Shown here piece by piece: positions 1-8,961 of a stretch of DNA of 64,000 bases. The position numbers and the translations under genes were made by a program. Within the stretch, counting starts at the first letter, position 1. Every line of letters begins with the position of its first letter. The stretch is taken from the NCBI RefSeq assembly GCF_037153985.1, contig NZ_JBBAYI010000003.1, forward strand, positions 372,001-436,000. The letters are read 5' to 3'. The notes beneath the pieces were generated by a model. The model did no database searches, was not told the DNA's origin, and saw only the letters and a list, made by a program, of their open reading frames with translations. This DNA comes from Emticicia sp037153985. GTDB lineage: Bacteria; Bacteroidota; Bacteroidia; Cytophagales; Spirosomataceae.

Positions 1-32
1 GAAGCCGCTCAATTTTTTAGGCGTTGCTAGTA

Positions 33-692
33 TTATTTTAATAATTTCGGAAACATGGCTTGCGCCCTTTCAATACGTGGTATTGATACCGAAGCCACAT
101 AGGGTTCGTCGGCATGGTGCTGGTCATAATTCTGATGGTATTCTTCTGCTTTATAAAATGCTTTAAAAGGCACTATCTGCACCGCAATCGGCTTTTTATA
201 TTTGCCCGATGACCCTAGCTTGTTTTTGTAATCATTGGCAAGTTGTTGCTCTTCGGAGTTGGTATAAAAAATAACAGAACGATACGAATCACCACGGTCA
301 GGGCCTTGTCCATTTACCTGAGTAGGGTCTTGCGAAGCAAAATAAACTTCGAGTAAAGTCGAATAACTAATTATCTTCGGGTCATAATAAACGGCTACGG
401 TTTCGGCATGGCCTGTCTTTTCTGTGCTTACATCCCGATAATCAGGGTTTTTCGTATGCCCGCCACTATAACCAGATTCGGCTTCTTTTACTCCTTTCAG
501 GCTATCGAAAATACCTTCAACCGCCCAAAAGCACCCTGAGGCAAAATAGGCAGTATCAAGTTTACCATAAACGGTATTATCAACCACAGGAACTTTGTAG
601 TGCGTTTTACTACCAGTAGCATTAGACGAACCACAGGCAGAAAAACCCAGCATACCAACTGCCAACCATACTATTGCAATAATTCTGTTCAT
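33..692 (-). CDS. msrA: Peptide-methionine (S)-S-oxide reductase, lipoprotein form
   Basis: The protein reduces methionine-S-sulfoxide in oxidised proteins. The catalytic motif GCFWAVEG puts the nucleophilic Cys at residue 54, and the family blocks around GYSGGH, GHAE and the YHQNY region are all present. I start at the ATG at 692, not at an upstream in-frame ATG at 788, because 692 gives a clean lipoprotein signal: hydrophobic residues 3-18, then FSAC with Cys20. The enzyme is therefore probably anchored outside the cytoplasm. No other Cys follows Cys54, so the usual C-terminal resolving cysteines are missing and recycling must use an outside thiol. The remaining length, about 165 residues, is normal for the MsrA domain. 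Confidence 0.93.
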   Translation of the reverse strand: MNRIIAIVWLAVGMLGFSACGSSNATGSKTHYKVPVVDNTVYGKLDTAYFASGCFWAVEGIFDSLKGVKEAESGYSGGHTKNPDYRDVSTEKTGHAETVAVYYDPKIISYSTLLEVYFASQDPTQVNGQGPDRGDSYRSVIFYTNSEEQQLANDYKNKLGSSGKYKKPIAVQIVPFKAFYKAEEYHQNYDQHHADEPYVASVSIPRIERAQAMFPKLLK

Positions 693-837
693 TTGTATCT
701 CTGTTAAATATGAAACACACTTATTATTGATATAAACGAGTATTAAGCGGTTTTGGTTTCGCGGGTTAAATGGGCATTCAGCAGGCATATAAATTTAAAA
801 TATGCTATTGTTTAGCAAACAATGGTATCTGAGTAAC

Positions 838-1617
838 TTATATACTAAACCCTAGTTTGATTTTGTATCGTGCCCTGTCTTTTCCTATTTCGTTTTCCAG
901 TTTCAGTACCTCATGTGTTTTTTTACTTATCCAGAAAACCTCTTTATAACCTTTTGCTTCGTGTGTCAATAACCAGCAATCTACTTTCTGATTGTCGTAT
1001 CCTTCGAGTTGTCCTGAACTTGTTACCGTATATGCTTCGTGTTTAGGTGCCGAAAACCCCGGGTCGTAAAAAGGAATCATAAATGTTTTACCTTTGGCAT
1101 AAGGTAGCAAAGGAAATACTTCTAGGTCGAGATGCCAGTTTAGTACATATTGCGTTGAAGCCTTCTGAAATGCCAACCAAGCTGTTTTTCTGTTACGGGC
1201 GGTATCGGCATCGGTTAAGGGTTGGTCGTTTAATCGGGCTGTTTTGTTCAGAAAATCAAATACGCCTGTGCCTCTTTGTTTCCACCAGCTTTCCTGATAA
1301 AGCGGTGCAAAGGTTTTTTTATCACAAACCGATTTCACCGTATGCACCACACTGTCGCGGTCTTCCCACTCCTGTTTTACTACAATGGCATCACGGCCCT
1401 GATAATTTTCAAAGCTGATAGTCCTTGTCCAGAACTGTGGCCTTGACCTTGCTGCATCTTTACTCATTTTAAAATAAACCAGATATCGATTAACGCCTTC
1501 TTTCAGAAATTGTGTATTTACTTTTGAGGCATCGACCCACACAGTATCTTGTGCTGATACCGAAAAGCAAACAACTAACATAAAAGCACAGATTAATTTA
1601 ACAGATAATAGTCTCAT
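838..1617 (-). CDS. Secreted protein, DUF3108-like
   Basis: This 259-residue protein has a signal peptide (hydrophobic residues 5-20, cleavage near VSAQ). The mature part is rich in beta-strand-like stretches. Segments such as the Trp/Arg-rich region after residue 55 and the C-terminal KEVFWISKKTHEVLKLE block resemble the DUF3108/outer-membrane lipoprotein-sorting-like folds of Bacteroidota. I see no catalytic motif. It lies downstream of the PD40 protein gene on the same strand with a 39-bp gap, so the two are probably co-transcribed. The family assignment is by resemblance only; the function is unknown. Confidence 0.7.
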   Translation of the reverse strand: MRLLSVKLICAFMLVVCFSVSAQDTVWVDASKVNTQFLKEGVNRYLVYFKMSKDAARSRPQFWTRTISFENYQGRDAIVVKQEWEDRDSVVHTVKSVCDKKTFAPLYQESWWKQRGTGVFDFLNKTARLNDQPLTDADTARNRKTAWLAFQKASTQYVLNWHLDLEVFPLLPYAKGKTFMIPFYDPGFSAPKHEAYTVTSSGQLEGYDNQKVDCWLLTHEAKGYKEVFWISKKTHEVLKLENEIGKDRARYKIKLGFSI

Positions 1618-1656
1618 AATTTTTGTATAAGAAAAGTGTATTGATAGTTTGATGAA

Positions 1657-2625
1657 TTACTTTTTGAAAATTTCCATTACTTTGTCGAAGCTCACCCAGT
1701 AGATATCTCCATTGCCATTCTGTGGTGAAGAAAAAGTTTTTAAAAGTATATCTGCATTAACTTGTTTGTCTGGATACGAGTCTGCAATACTGATTCTTTC
1801 ACTAGTAAAAAACAGCAATTTTTTATCAGGGCTTACAAATGGGCAGTAATCGAGCCGGTTTGAATTAAGCATACTCAGGTTTCGGGCCGGAAGCCATTTT
1901 CCGCCAGTATCTTTTATACTCATATATAAATCACCACGTCCTTTATCATCTTTGCGGCCATAAGCAGTAAACAAGATGTAATCTTCATCAGGAGAAATAA
2001 AGGCGTTAAACTCATACCCTTTTGAGTTAATGGTAGTATCGAGCGGGACAGGCTGGGTGTATTTTCCTGCTTCATACCTAGCCATAAAAATATCCTCCTT
2101 CCCAATGCCTGTTTTGTATGCGGCAGTAAAGTACAGATTCCCATTTCGGGTAACCGAAGGATAAAACTCATCTTGTGGGGTGTTTATAGGTGAACCAAGA
2201 TTCTGTGGCTCGCCCCAATAATTATTGTTTTTTTTAACCACCCAAATATCAAAATCTTTAGTATTTGTTCCTGTTATGGGCCGGTTTGACGCAAAATAGA
2301 GCGTTTTGCCATCTGCCGAAAACGCTGGTTCGAGGTCACTGTATTTTCCGGCGAAGGGAGCTATTTCAGGTTTACTCCAAATGCCATCTGCTCCTTTTTT
2401 AAGATATAGAATTGTCTGGAAAATACCTTGAGGTGATTGAAGTGTATAAAATATCTCGGTTCCGTCAGGTGAGATAGCAAAATCTCTTTCGCTAAAACCT
2501 GTACTGAGTTCGAAAATCTCAGGTTGCAGCGGCACATTATTCAAGTTAATGGCTCTCTGCGCCCATGAGGTAGATACCCCAAAAATCAAGAAGAATGCTA
2601 ATAGAAGTTTTTTAATCAAGTGCAT
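1657..2625 (-). CDS. Secreted PD40/TolB-like beta-propeller protein
   Basis: The start at 2625 gives a good signal peptide (MHLIKKLLLAFFLIFG, cleavage after SWAQ); the in-frame ATG at 2658 would put extra residues before it. The mature protein has repeated blade motifs typical of PD40/WD40-like propellers: DFAISPDGTEIFYT, EPAFSADGKTLYFASNRP, YPSVTRNGNLYFTA, NAFISPDEDYILFTA and CPFVSPDKKLLFFTS. That is about five or six blades, with no other domain. In Bacteroidota such proteins are often periplasmic scaffolds or sensors, but nothing here points to a partner. It is first in a small minus-strand unit with the next secreted protein. Confidence 0.8.
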   Translation of the reverse strand: MHLIKKLLLAFFLIFGVSTSWAQRAINLNNVPLQPEIFELSTGFSERDFAISPDGTEIFYTLQSPQGIFQTILYLKKGADGIWSKPEIAPFAGKYSDLEPAFSADGKTLYFASNRPITGTNTKDFDIWVVKKNNNYWGEPQNLGSPINTPQDEFYPSVTRNGNLYFTAAYKTGIGKEDIFMARYEAGKYTQPVPLDTTINSKGYEFNAFISPDEDYILFTAYGRKDDKGRGDLYMSIKDTGGKWLPARNLSMLNSNRLDYCPFVSPDKKLLFFTSERISIADSYPDKQVNADILLKTFSSPQNGNGDIYWVSFDKVMEIFKK

Positions 2626-2844
2626 AGCTTTTAATTGATAGGTTATAAAAGTAGGCACATTTACGCTTTATAAAATTCCTCTGCCGACATACAACAGCTA
2701 ACGCCTGCCATAAAACTGTTTACTTGTATTTTGCTTTATTTCCGGCTGCTAACTGTTACTCATGCCACAGAATACGCTGTTGGTAGACGAAACACTGTTT
2801 AACCCAATATTTTATTATAATTTTATGTTTCTAAACCTGAATTG

Positions 2845-3903
2845 ATGCAAAAACGGATTCTTTATCATATTGCTTTCTGGGTGGCTTACGTATTATTTAA
2901 ATCGTACCTTAATTTTGAGTCGTTAATTTATAGCCGCCCCAAAGAGAATGTATTTTACCTGTTCTTTCTCGCAACTGGTATCCAATCGCTTTACCTGATT
3001 GCAAAAATCCCTCTGGTTTATACCGTTTTTTATATTACAGACCAGTTTCTATCAAGAAAATGGAAAATAATTAAAAGTATTATTCTGACTTCCCTGACCT
3101 TTCTGCTATCAATCATCATTTTTCTGTTTCTCTCAAGTTTCATACAACAATACATTATGAAGCGGCCTATGGAGAACGAAAATTTCTTTTCGGTTCCTAG
3201 TTTCTTCTATGCTTTTTTCATACTGGCATTTACTTGCGGCATTGCGCTGGCCCTCAAACTTATGCGGCAACACATTAAAGCACGGGAAACCGAACAGGAA
3301 ATGACAAAAAAACGTCTGGAAACCGAACTTCGTTTTCTGAAAGCGCAAACCAACCCGCATTTTTTATTTAATACCCTTAATAATATTTACGGCTTAGCCC
3401 GTAAGAAATCAGACGACACAGCAGAAGTAGTAATGAAGCTATCGAAACTACTGAGGTTTATGCTCTACGAAACCAACAAGCCTTATATTGCTGTGGAAGA
3501 CGAACTAAAGGTAATAGAAAACTATATTGAGCTAGAGAAAATAAGATACAACGAACGGCTAAAAATAAACTATACAGCCCTCATTGATAATCCTACAAGC
3601 CCTATTGCGCCGCTTATTTTGTTACCCTTTGTAGAAAATGCCTTTAAGCACGGAGCCGGCGAAAGTATGTATGAATCGTTTATAAAAGTTGAGGTACGTT
3701 TAGAAAATTCGAGCCTGTATTTTAATGTAGAAAACTCAAAGCCCGATGAAACCGCTTTGGAGATTACTGAAAAAATCGGACTGAGCAATGTGAGGCGACA
3801 ACTGGAATTAATGTACCCCGCACATAACTTGAGCATTATAAACAAACCTACAACCTTTAGTATTGTGCTGAACTTAAATCTGAGTAGCCATGCAAAAATA
3901 TAA
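2845..3903 (+). CDS. LytS-family sensor histidine kinase
   Basis: The membrane kinase has about four hydrophobic segments in residues 1-140, a short coiled coil (KARETEQEMTKKRLE), then the His_kinase domain with the phosphoacceptor His172 in NPHFLFNTLNNIYG. A HATPase_c-like N box (LPFVENAFKHGAG) follows, then a G-box region (IGLSNVRRQLELMY). The start used is the ATG at 2845; a TTG one codon upstream is possible. No separate extracytoplasmic sensor domain is visible, so the signal is probably sensed in or at the membrane. The gene overlaps the LytTR regulator by 14 bp, marking them as a cognate, translationally coupled pair. Confidence 0.92.
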   Translation: MQKRILYHIAFWVAYVLFKSYLNFESLIYSRPKENVFYLFFLATGIQSLYLIAKIPLVYTVFYITDQFLSRKWKIIKSIILTSLTFLLSIIIFLFLSSFIQQYIMKRPMENENFFSVPSFFYAFFILAFTCGIALALKLMRQHIKARETEQEMTKKRLETELRFLKAQTNPHFLFNTLNNIYGLARKKSDDTAEVVMKLSKLLRFMLYETNKPYIAVEDELKVIENYIELEKIRYNERLKINYTALIDNPTSPIAPLILLPFVENAFKHGAGESMYESFIKVEVRLENSSLYFNVENSKPDETALEITEKIGLSNVRRQLELMYPAHNLSIINKPTTFSIVLNLNLSSHAKI

Positions 3904-4585
3904 TTGTATTATTGTGGAAGACGAGCCTCTTGCCGCCGAAATCTTGCAGGATTACATTGCACAGGTACCTTTTTTACAACTGAAAGCCACTTGTGCCAAT
4001 GCTCTTGCTGCTACTGAGATACTCCGAACGAATGCCATTGATTTGATATTTCTGGATATTAATTTACCTAAACTCAAAGGGCTTGACTTCTTACAGACCC
4101 TTCAACACCCCCCACATATTATTCTGACAACTGCCTATCATGAATATGCTCTGCAAGGCTATGAACACAATGTGTTGGATTACTTACTGAAACCAATCGA
4201 ATTTAGCCGTTTTCTGAAAGCAGTAAACAAATTAACAGGTTTTACAATAAATACTCCTTTGCCTATACCCGAGGCAAGAAAGTATCAGTTCTTTAATGTA
4301 AACAAGAAAAGGGTAAAAGTATTTTTCGACGAAATTTTGTATATGGAAAGCCAGCGGGAGTATATCAAGATTTATACGCCTTCTCAAACAATTATGACAA
4401 GAATACCGTTAAGCCAACTCGAATTATTATTGCAGGATAAAAACTTTATGCGGGTTCATAGGTCGTTTATTGTAGCAAAAGATAAAATTAATGCTTTTTC
4501 GGCAACAGATATTGAAATAAACAGCTTCCAGATTCCGATAGGACGAGACTATAAAGAGAATGTATGGGCGGTTTTAGGGAATTAA
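3890..4585 (+). CDS. LytTR-family response regulator
   Basis: The N-terminal receiver domain (residues 1-120) has the acidic pocket VEDE and the phosphoacceptor Asp56 in LIFLDINLP. The C-terminal LytTR DNA-binding domain (about residues 135-231) shows the typical ILYMESQREYIKIYT, RVHRSFIVAKDKI and IPIGRDYK blocks. Its ATG lies inside the end of the kinase gene, so the pair is one transcription unit. In this family the regulator binds direct repeats upstream of its targets; I see no such repeats next to the pair itself, so its targets are probably elsewhere. Confidence 0.93.
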   Translation: MQKYNCIIVEDEPLAAEILQDYIAQVPFLQLKATCANALAATEILRTNAIDLIFLDINLPKLKGLDFLQTLQHPPHIILTTAYHEYALQGYEHNVLDYLLKPIEFSRFLKAVNKLTGFTINTPLPIPEARKYQFFNVNKKRVKVFFDEILYMESQREYIKIYTPSQTIMTRIPLSQLELLLQDKNFMRVHRSFIVAKDKINAFSATDIEINSFQIPIGRDYKENVWAVLGN

Positions 4586-4610
4586 TCGACGTATTTTTCG
4601 TAAAAAGCGG

Positions 4611-4618
4611 TATTTTTG
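4611..4618 (+). promoter_or_regulatory. Putative -7 element (TATTTTTG)
   Basis: The sequence matches the Bacteroidota -7 consensus TAnnTTTG and lies 32 bp before the ATG of the Ppx/GppA-like gene. No good TTTG -33 element is seen at the usual distance, so this rests on the -7 box alone. Confidence 0.4.
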
Positions 4619-4650
4619 CAGAAAACTACTAAATACTTAAAGAAAATTCA

Positions 4651-5538
4651 ATGAAAATTGCTGCCATTGATATTGGTTCAAATGCTGCCCGAATGCAGAT
4701 TTCGTCGGTTTTGCATGATAAAAAGAAAATAAGTTTTAAAAAAGTTGAATATGTTCGCTTTGCTTTACGGCTGGGCATGGATGTATTCAATACAGGTAAA
4801 ATCTCTTATGAAAGCGAAGCCCGTATAAAAAAACTATTGATGGCGTACCGTCTTTTGATGGAATTACATGAAGTTGATGCTTATATGATTTGTGCTACTT
4901 CGGCCATGCGTGAAGCCGAAAACGGGACTAATATTGTTGAGCGAATCAAGAATGAATTAGGCATGGAAATTCATTTGATTGATGGAGAAAAAGAAGCCGA
5001 GCTAATCAATAACGTTATTATTGCCGTCCTTGAAAACGATAAAACATATTTGCATATCGATGTAGGCGGTGGTAGTACCGAACTTAATATTTATAAAGGC
5101 CGTACCAAAATAGCTGCCAAGTCGTTCAAAATCGGGTCAGTTCGTTTATTGGAACACAAAGAAGCACCCGATGTCTGGAGGAAAATGCGTACATGGATTG
5201 ATGAAACAGTGCCAACCCATGAAAACGTGATAGCCGTAGGTACGGGTGGTAATATCTCGAAACTTTTCAATATGATTGAAAATAAAGCTGCTGGCGGAAA
5301 AGCTACATTGGCAGAACTGGAACAAAAACGCGATTATATCAATGAGTTCAGCCTTGAAGACCGCATCAATATGCTACAACTCAATGCCGACCGTGCCGAT
5401 GTAATTGTTCCGGCCTCTGATATCTATATTTCAGTGATGAAATGGGCGGGTGCGAACGAAATCGTAGTGCCAGACCTCGGCCTGAAAGATGGTATTCTAC
5501 TACTGGTTTATGAAACATTAATGAACGAAGAAGACTAA
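4651..5538 (+). CDS. Ppx/GppA-family phosphatase
   Basis: A two-domain actin/hexokinase-fold (ASKHA) enzyme that hydrolyses polyphosphate or (p)ppGpp. The N-terminal phosphate loop AAIDIGSNAARM, the second glycine-rich loop HIDVGGGSTELNIY and the adenosine-type motif AVGTGGNISKL are all present. At 295 residues it has only the catalytic actin-like core and lacks the C-terminal helical regions of the ~510-residue E. coli Ppx. Sequence alone cannot separate exopolyphosphatase from guanosine pentaphosphatase. It is followed after 13 bp by the secreted phospholipase/nuclease-like gene, probably in the same transcript. Confidence 0.88.
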   Translation: MKIAAIDIGSNAARMQISSVLHDKKKISFKKVEYVRFALRLGMDVFNTGKISYESEARIKKLLMAYRLLMELHEVDAYMICATSAMREAENGTNIVERIKNELGMEIHLIDGEKEAELINNVIIAVLENDKTYLHIDVGGGSTELNIYKGRTKIAAKSFKIGSVRLLEHKEAPDVWRKMRTWIDETVPTHENVIAVGTGGNISKLFNMIENKAAGGKATLAELEQKRDYINEFSLEDRINMLQLNADRADVIVPASDIYISVMKWAGANEIVVPDLGLKDGILLLVYETLMNEED

Positions 5539-5551
5539 ATAATAAGTACTT

Positions 5552-6559
5552 ATGAAGAAAAAAATTTATATCAGCATTATGTCGGTTATTGTAAGTATCA
5601 GTGCTTTAATGATGCTTACCTCATGGGGAATGTGGGGGCATCAGCATATTAACAAAGCCGCAGTATTTGCCCTACCCGACGAATTACGGATTTTCTTTTA
5701 TAACCATATAGATTTTATTACGGAAGAATCGAATATTCCTGATTTAAGAAAATACACTTTAAACGATAAAGCAGAAAACCCAAGACATTACATTGACATT
5801 GAAGACTTTGGCAATAAACCTATTGACAGCCTAGCTCAAACCAGTAAGTTAGCTTATACCAAATATGATAGCAAAATGTTGCAATCGAGTGGAATTTTGC
5901 CTTGGTATATTCAGGATGTAATGGAAAAGCTCACCAAGTCGATGCAAAATAAACGAAAAACAGAAATATTGTTTCTGGCTGCCGACTTGGGCCATTATCT
6001 GGCTGACGCACACATGCCTTTACATACATCGAGCAACCATAACGGGCAATTAACCAACCAAACGGGGATTCATGCTTTCTGGGAAGCCCAATTACCCGAA
6101 AAATTTGGCGAGCAATACAACGTACATACAGCCAATGCTCAATATATTGATGACGTAACGAAAGAAACATGGCGCATTATTAAACAATCGCATGAATTAG
6201 CCGATACTTTACTTGCAAAAGAACGTGAGTTGAGAAAGACGTTTCCGGCTGATAAAATCTTTATGAAAGACGAAAACGGTAAAATCATTAAAAATAAATT
6301 TAACCAATCGGTTTATACAAAAGAATACTCCGAACTATACCACAAAGCCCTTAATGGCATGATTGAAAATCAGTTGAGAGGAGCCATTACTGCAACTGCC
6401 AATTTCTGGTATACTGCATGGGTAAATGCCGGAAAACCAGACCTGAAATCGCTGGACGACGAGGGTTTAACTAAAAGAAATAAATCGAATTACAAGAAAG
6501 ATATAAAGGCGTGGGAGAAAGGAAAAGTAACCTTACTAAAAGCCGAATCAGAGTTTTAA
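5552..6559 (+). CDS. Secreted zinc-dependent phospholipase C / S1-P1 nuclease-like protein
   Basis: The signal peptide covers about residues 1-25. The mature protein begins with the motif WGMWGH, where in the S1/P1-phospholipase C superfamily the terminal Trp and nearby His bind zinc. Further ligand-like clusters follow: HYLADAHMPLH around residue 150 and GIHAFWE about 20 residues later. The last third is charged and less conserved. The substrate (phospholipid or nucleic acid) cannot be told from sequence. The gene follows the Ppx/GppA-like gene closely; both end at the strong hairpin at 6567-6600. Its family is likely, its activity is inferred. Confidence 0.82.
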   Translation: MKKKIYISIMSVIVSISALMMLTSWGMWGHQHINKAAVFALPDELRIFFYNHIDFITEESNIPDLRKYTLNDKAENPRHYIDIEDFGNKPIDSLAQTSKLAYTKYDSKMLQSSGILPWYIQDVMEKLTKSMQNKRKTEILFLAADLGHYLADAHMPLHTSSNHNGQLTNQTGIHAFWEAQLPEKFGEQYNVHTANAQYIDDVTKETWRIIKQSHELADTLLAKERELRKTFPADKIFMKDENGKIIKNKFNQSVYTKEYSELYHKALNGMIENQLRGAITATANFWYTAWVNAGKPDLKSLDDEGLTKRNKSNYKKDIKAWEKGKVTLLKAESEF

Positions 6560-6566
6560 TCATGCG

Positions 6567-6600
6567 AATTAATCCCTCTTATTTCTAAGAGGGATTAATT
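6567..6600. terminator. Bidirectional intrinsic terminator
   Basis: A perfect 15-bp inverted repeat (AATTAATCCCTCTTA and its complement) with a 4-nt TTTC loop lies between two convergent genes. The AT-rich arm ends supply U-tracts in both directions. Confidence 0.8.
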
Positions 6601-6619
6601 CTTATCAGTATTTTTAATT

Positions 6620-7540
6620 TCATTCAGCATGCTGATGCCGTTTCACCGTTTGGCTGGTGAAAGTACTCTCAAAGATTTTATCTGCATTGCCTGCTTCAAA
6701 ACCTTCGCGTCGGTGTTCTCTTTTTATTTCGGATAATGGCAAATGCTGAAATTGCGGCAATACTTTGCGTTCGGCAAATTCTACATAACTGCCCGAAATG
6801 GGATGTATTTCACCACCCGCAAAAGCAGCGTCAATAATTTCTGCTACTGTCGAACTCTGCAACAAACCTTTATCAGGGCTTATTTTGATTTTTCCACCCG
6901 AATCGTTTAGCTTTATGCCTGTTTTTTCCAGAAAAACATTAAACTCCTGAATAGTATTATAACCTTCCTTAAGGTTATGTACACTAATGGTGTAATGATT
7001 CAGGTAATATCTGTTATAAATAACCCATGCTGCATATTCACTTTCTTTCAGAAGGGTTGAGTAATCTTCCCATGTTGGAACACGCCATAAAGCCTGATGC
7101 AAAAATTCATCAACAGCTACGCCATCATTTAAATCAAGTGCATCAACAGGGTCAGTTTTCACTTCATCGGTATAGCTTCTGATAATTTCCTGAATCGGCT
7201 CAGGCAAATCATTTACTCTTAATTCGCTTACAAATATGCGTGGGTATTCGGGTTTAGGCGGAGAAAACCAGTAGGCATCCAGTTTTTTTCCTTCAAAATA
7301 GAAGTAATCACGTTTTTGATAACCAAGATGCAGAAAAATTTTCTCGAATGATTGAATCCCCAATTGCGGCACACCCATCGTACGAAAAGCGATATGGTCG
7401 TTCTCGATTTCGTCGGCACTAGCAATAATTCCTTCGGTTATCATTGCTTCAGACACCTTCTGCACATCAGGCACACGTTCGCGGTATCGGCGCATTAATC
7501 CGTTTAATACATATTCTAGGGTTGCTGTTTTATTTTCCAT
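6620..7540 (-). CDS. hglS: DUF1338 family: 2-oxoadipate dioxygenase/decarboxylase (HglS-like)
   Basis: DUF1338 enzymes (bacterial HglS/YdcJ and plant relatives) are non-haem Fe(II) enzymes that convert 2-oxoadipate to D-2-hydroxyglutarate in lysine catabolism. The metal/substrate signature is visible: His49 and Arg53 in DHIAFRTMG (the same four-residue spacing as His70/Arg74 of the Pseudomonas enzyme), His182 in NHYTISVH and Glu254 in SYVEFAER. I start at the ATG at 7540, which overlaps the end of the upstream dehydrogenase by 11 bp; an in-frame ATG at 7576 would extend the overlap. The length of 306 residues is on the short side for HglS and closer to the short DUF1338 subfamily, so the exact substrate is inferred. 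Confidence 0.85.
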   Translation of the reverse strand: MENKTATLEYVLNGLMRRYRERVPDVQKVSEAMITEGIIASADEIENDHIAFRTMGVPQLGIQSFEKIFLHLGYQKRDYFYFEGKKLDAYWFSPPKPEYPRIFVSELRVNDLPEPIQEIIRSYTDEVKTDPVDALDLNDGVAVDEFLHQALWRVPTWEDYSTLLKESEYAAWVIYNRYYLNHYTISVHNLKEGYNTIQEFNVFLEKTGIKLNDSGGKIKISPDKGLLQSSTVAEIIDAAFAGGEIHPISGSYVEFAERKVLPQFQHLPLSEIKREHRREGFEAGNADKIFESTFTSQTVKRHQHAE

Positions 7541-8597
7541 TTTCTGCTTTAAAAAAGTTTCCGTTAGTTGTTTCAAGATATTCGTTAAAAGGAATGTCTT
7601 CCTGCTTTATAAATCCTTTCTGAGCCAGTTTGCCATCAGCCACCATTTCTACAACAGCAGCTACCGAGGCAGCGGTTGTCCATGAAATAGCACGCCAATG
7701 TTTTCCGTCGATTTCTATCGGATGATACGCTTCGTAAAACTCCTCACGTGCCAATTCGGTGCCTTTCCAGCCTTCAACTACGGCGTATACATACACTACA
7801 TCTTCCTGTACAGGGGGTTTGGCTTCGGTCAGAATCTGCTCAACCAGTTCACGTTTATCTTTTAGAATAAGTTCATACAACAAAAACTTCATGAGTTTGG
7901 CATGGCCCGGGTATCTGATAGTTTTATAATTAAGCGTATCCACCTTCCCTTCGTATGTTTCACACATAGTACCCAACCCACCCGATGTACTGAAAGCCTC
8001 AAACTCCTGTCCTTCTATCTGAATATGCTCTATGCCATCTAGCGATGGAACCATCTTTTTAGTTCCGTTATGAATTACTTCTGCATCATTTATGTATTCA
8101 TTAATTACCCCCGCCGGTGACCACGTGAACGAATACCCCATAAGGCCATTCGGGAAACGGGGCAACGCACCTACGCGTAGTTCAATATCGCGTAATTTGG
8201 TAAAACGTTTGGCAAGGTCGGCCCCTATTATGCCTATTAGCCCGGGTGCCAGCCCACATTGCGGAGCCATAACGGCATTGGCAGTTTCGGCCATTTGCCT
8301 GATAGCCGTGGTTGTGGGTACATCTTCTGTTAAATCAAAGTAATGTACGCCGAATTTGTGTGCCGTTTGGGCAATAGGCAAGTTCAAGTTATAAGGCATA
8401 GCCGATACCACAGCCTCAAATTCAGGAATGGTTTTTTCAAGAAAACTGATGTCATTTACATCTCCCAGTATCACATCAAAGGGTAGTTCAACATTGGGGT
8501 AGTTTTTGTCCATGCCCATTACAGCGAAGCGTTTTGATAACAACACGCCTACTAATGAGCCTACTTTACCCATACCAATAACAAGTACGTTTTTCAT
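7530..8597 (-). CDS. Saccharopine dehydrogenase-family oxidoreductase
   Basis: The N-terminal Rossmann fold carries NVLVIGMGKVGSLVG. It is followed by the saccharopine-dehydrogenase core (AVVSAMPYNLNLPIAQTA, then YFDLTEDVPTT and APQCGLAPGLIGIIGADLA) and the C-terminal catalytic/dimerisation domain with GTMCETYEGKV and KTIRYPGHAKLM. The family includes saccharopine dehydrogenases and lysine 6-dehydrogenases; at 355 residues it resembles the latter and short bacterial SDHs. It overlaps the DUF1338 gene, which acts at 2-oxoadipate further down lysine breakdown, so lysine or saccharopine is the likely substrate. The final gene name needs biochemical proof. Confidence 0.85.
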   Translation of the reverse strand: MKNVLVIGMGKVGSLVGVLLSKRFAVMGMDKNYPNVELPFDVILGDVNDISFLEKTIPEFEAVVSAMPYNLNLPIAQTAHKFGVHYFDLTEDVPTTTAIRQMAETANAVMAPQCGLAPGLIGIIGADLAKRFTKLRDIELRVGALPRFPNGLMGYSFTWSPAGVINEYINDAEVIHNGTKKMVPSLDGIEHIQIEGQEFEAFSTSGGLGTMCETYEGKVDTLNYKTIRYPGHAKLMKFLLYELILKDKRELVEQILTEAKPPVQEDVVYVYAVVEGWKGTELAREEFYEAYHPIEIDGKHWRAISWTTAASVAAVVEMVADGKLAQKGFIKQEDIPFNEYLETTNGNFFKAENGK

Positions 8598-8892
8598 ATC
8601 TGGCTTGGAAATAAGTTTTATATGATTGATGAAATATATATATACAACAAAACGGTATCAAACGCCATCAACGATTATACAATTTACTAGGTAGCAGTAA
8701 ATTATAACCCCTGAAAATCATTTAATAAAGGTATTGTCAATAAAAGAAAAGATTAATTAGGCCCCCTGCAAATCAGGAACAAATGAGCAAGCGCTACGAA
8801 GATAAGCGAGGCGTGCCAGATGATATTTAAGGTCTTTAAACAAGTTGAAGAATTTATTTTTAACAAATATAAGTAATACCCACTAATTTCCA
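8598..8892. other. Non-coding gap
   Basis: The stretch between the saccharopine dehydrogenase-like gene and the terminator of the molybdenum hydroxylase unit. It is AT-rich except for a more GC-rich patch near 8780-8830 that could encode only a 15-residue peptide. It should hold the promoter of the minus-strand lysine-catabolism pair, but I saw no clear TAnnTTTG element and no RNA gene. Confidence 0.5.
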
Positions 8893-8933
8893 AATAAAAA
8901 AGTGAACCACCCTCCTGAGAGCATGGCCCACTT
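8893..8933 (-). terminator. Intrinsic terminator of the molybdenum hydroxylase unit
   Basis: Read on the minus strand, a 9-bp stem (AAGTGGGCC with GGTTCACTT, two G-U pairs) is followed by a run of T residues. It lies about 30 bp beyond the stop codon at 8962. Confidence 0.65.
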
Positions 8934-8961
8934 AATTTTGGGAATCGTAACTTACAAAACT

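Noticed and set aside
693..788. N-terminal extension of MsrA from an upstream ATG
   Set aside because: It would bury the clear lipoprotein signal behind 32 unrelated residues.
1083..1418. A 111-codon open frame on the plus strand
   Set aside because: It lies wholly inside the secreted protein gene on the other strand, has no signal or family features, and its composition is that of an antisense shadow.
8783..8830. A 15-codon frame in the gap before the molybdenum hydroxylase unit
   Set aside because: It is too short to support, has no ribosome-binding site, and the peptide resembles nothing I know.
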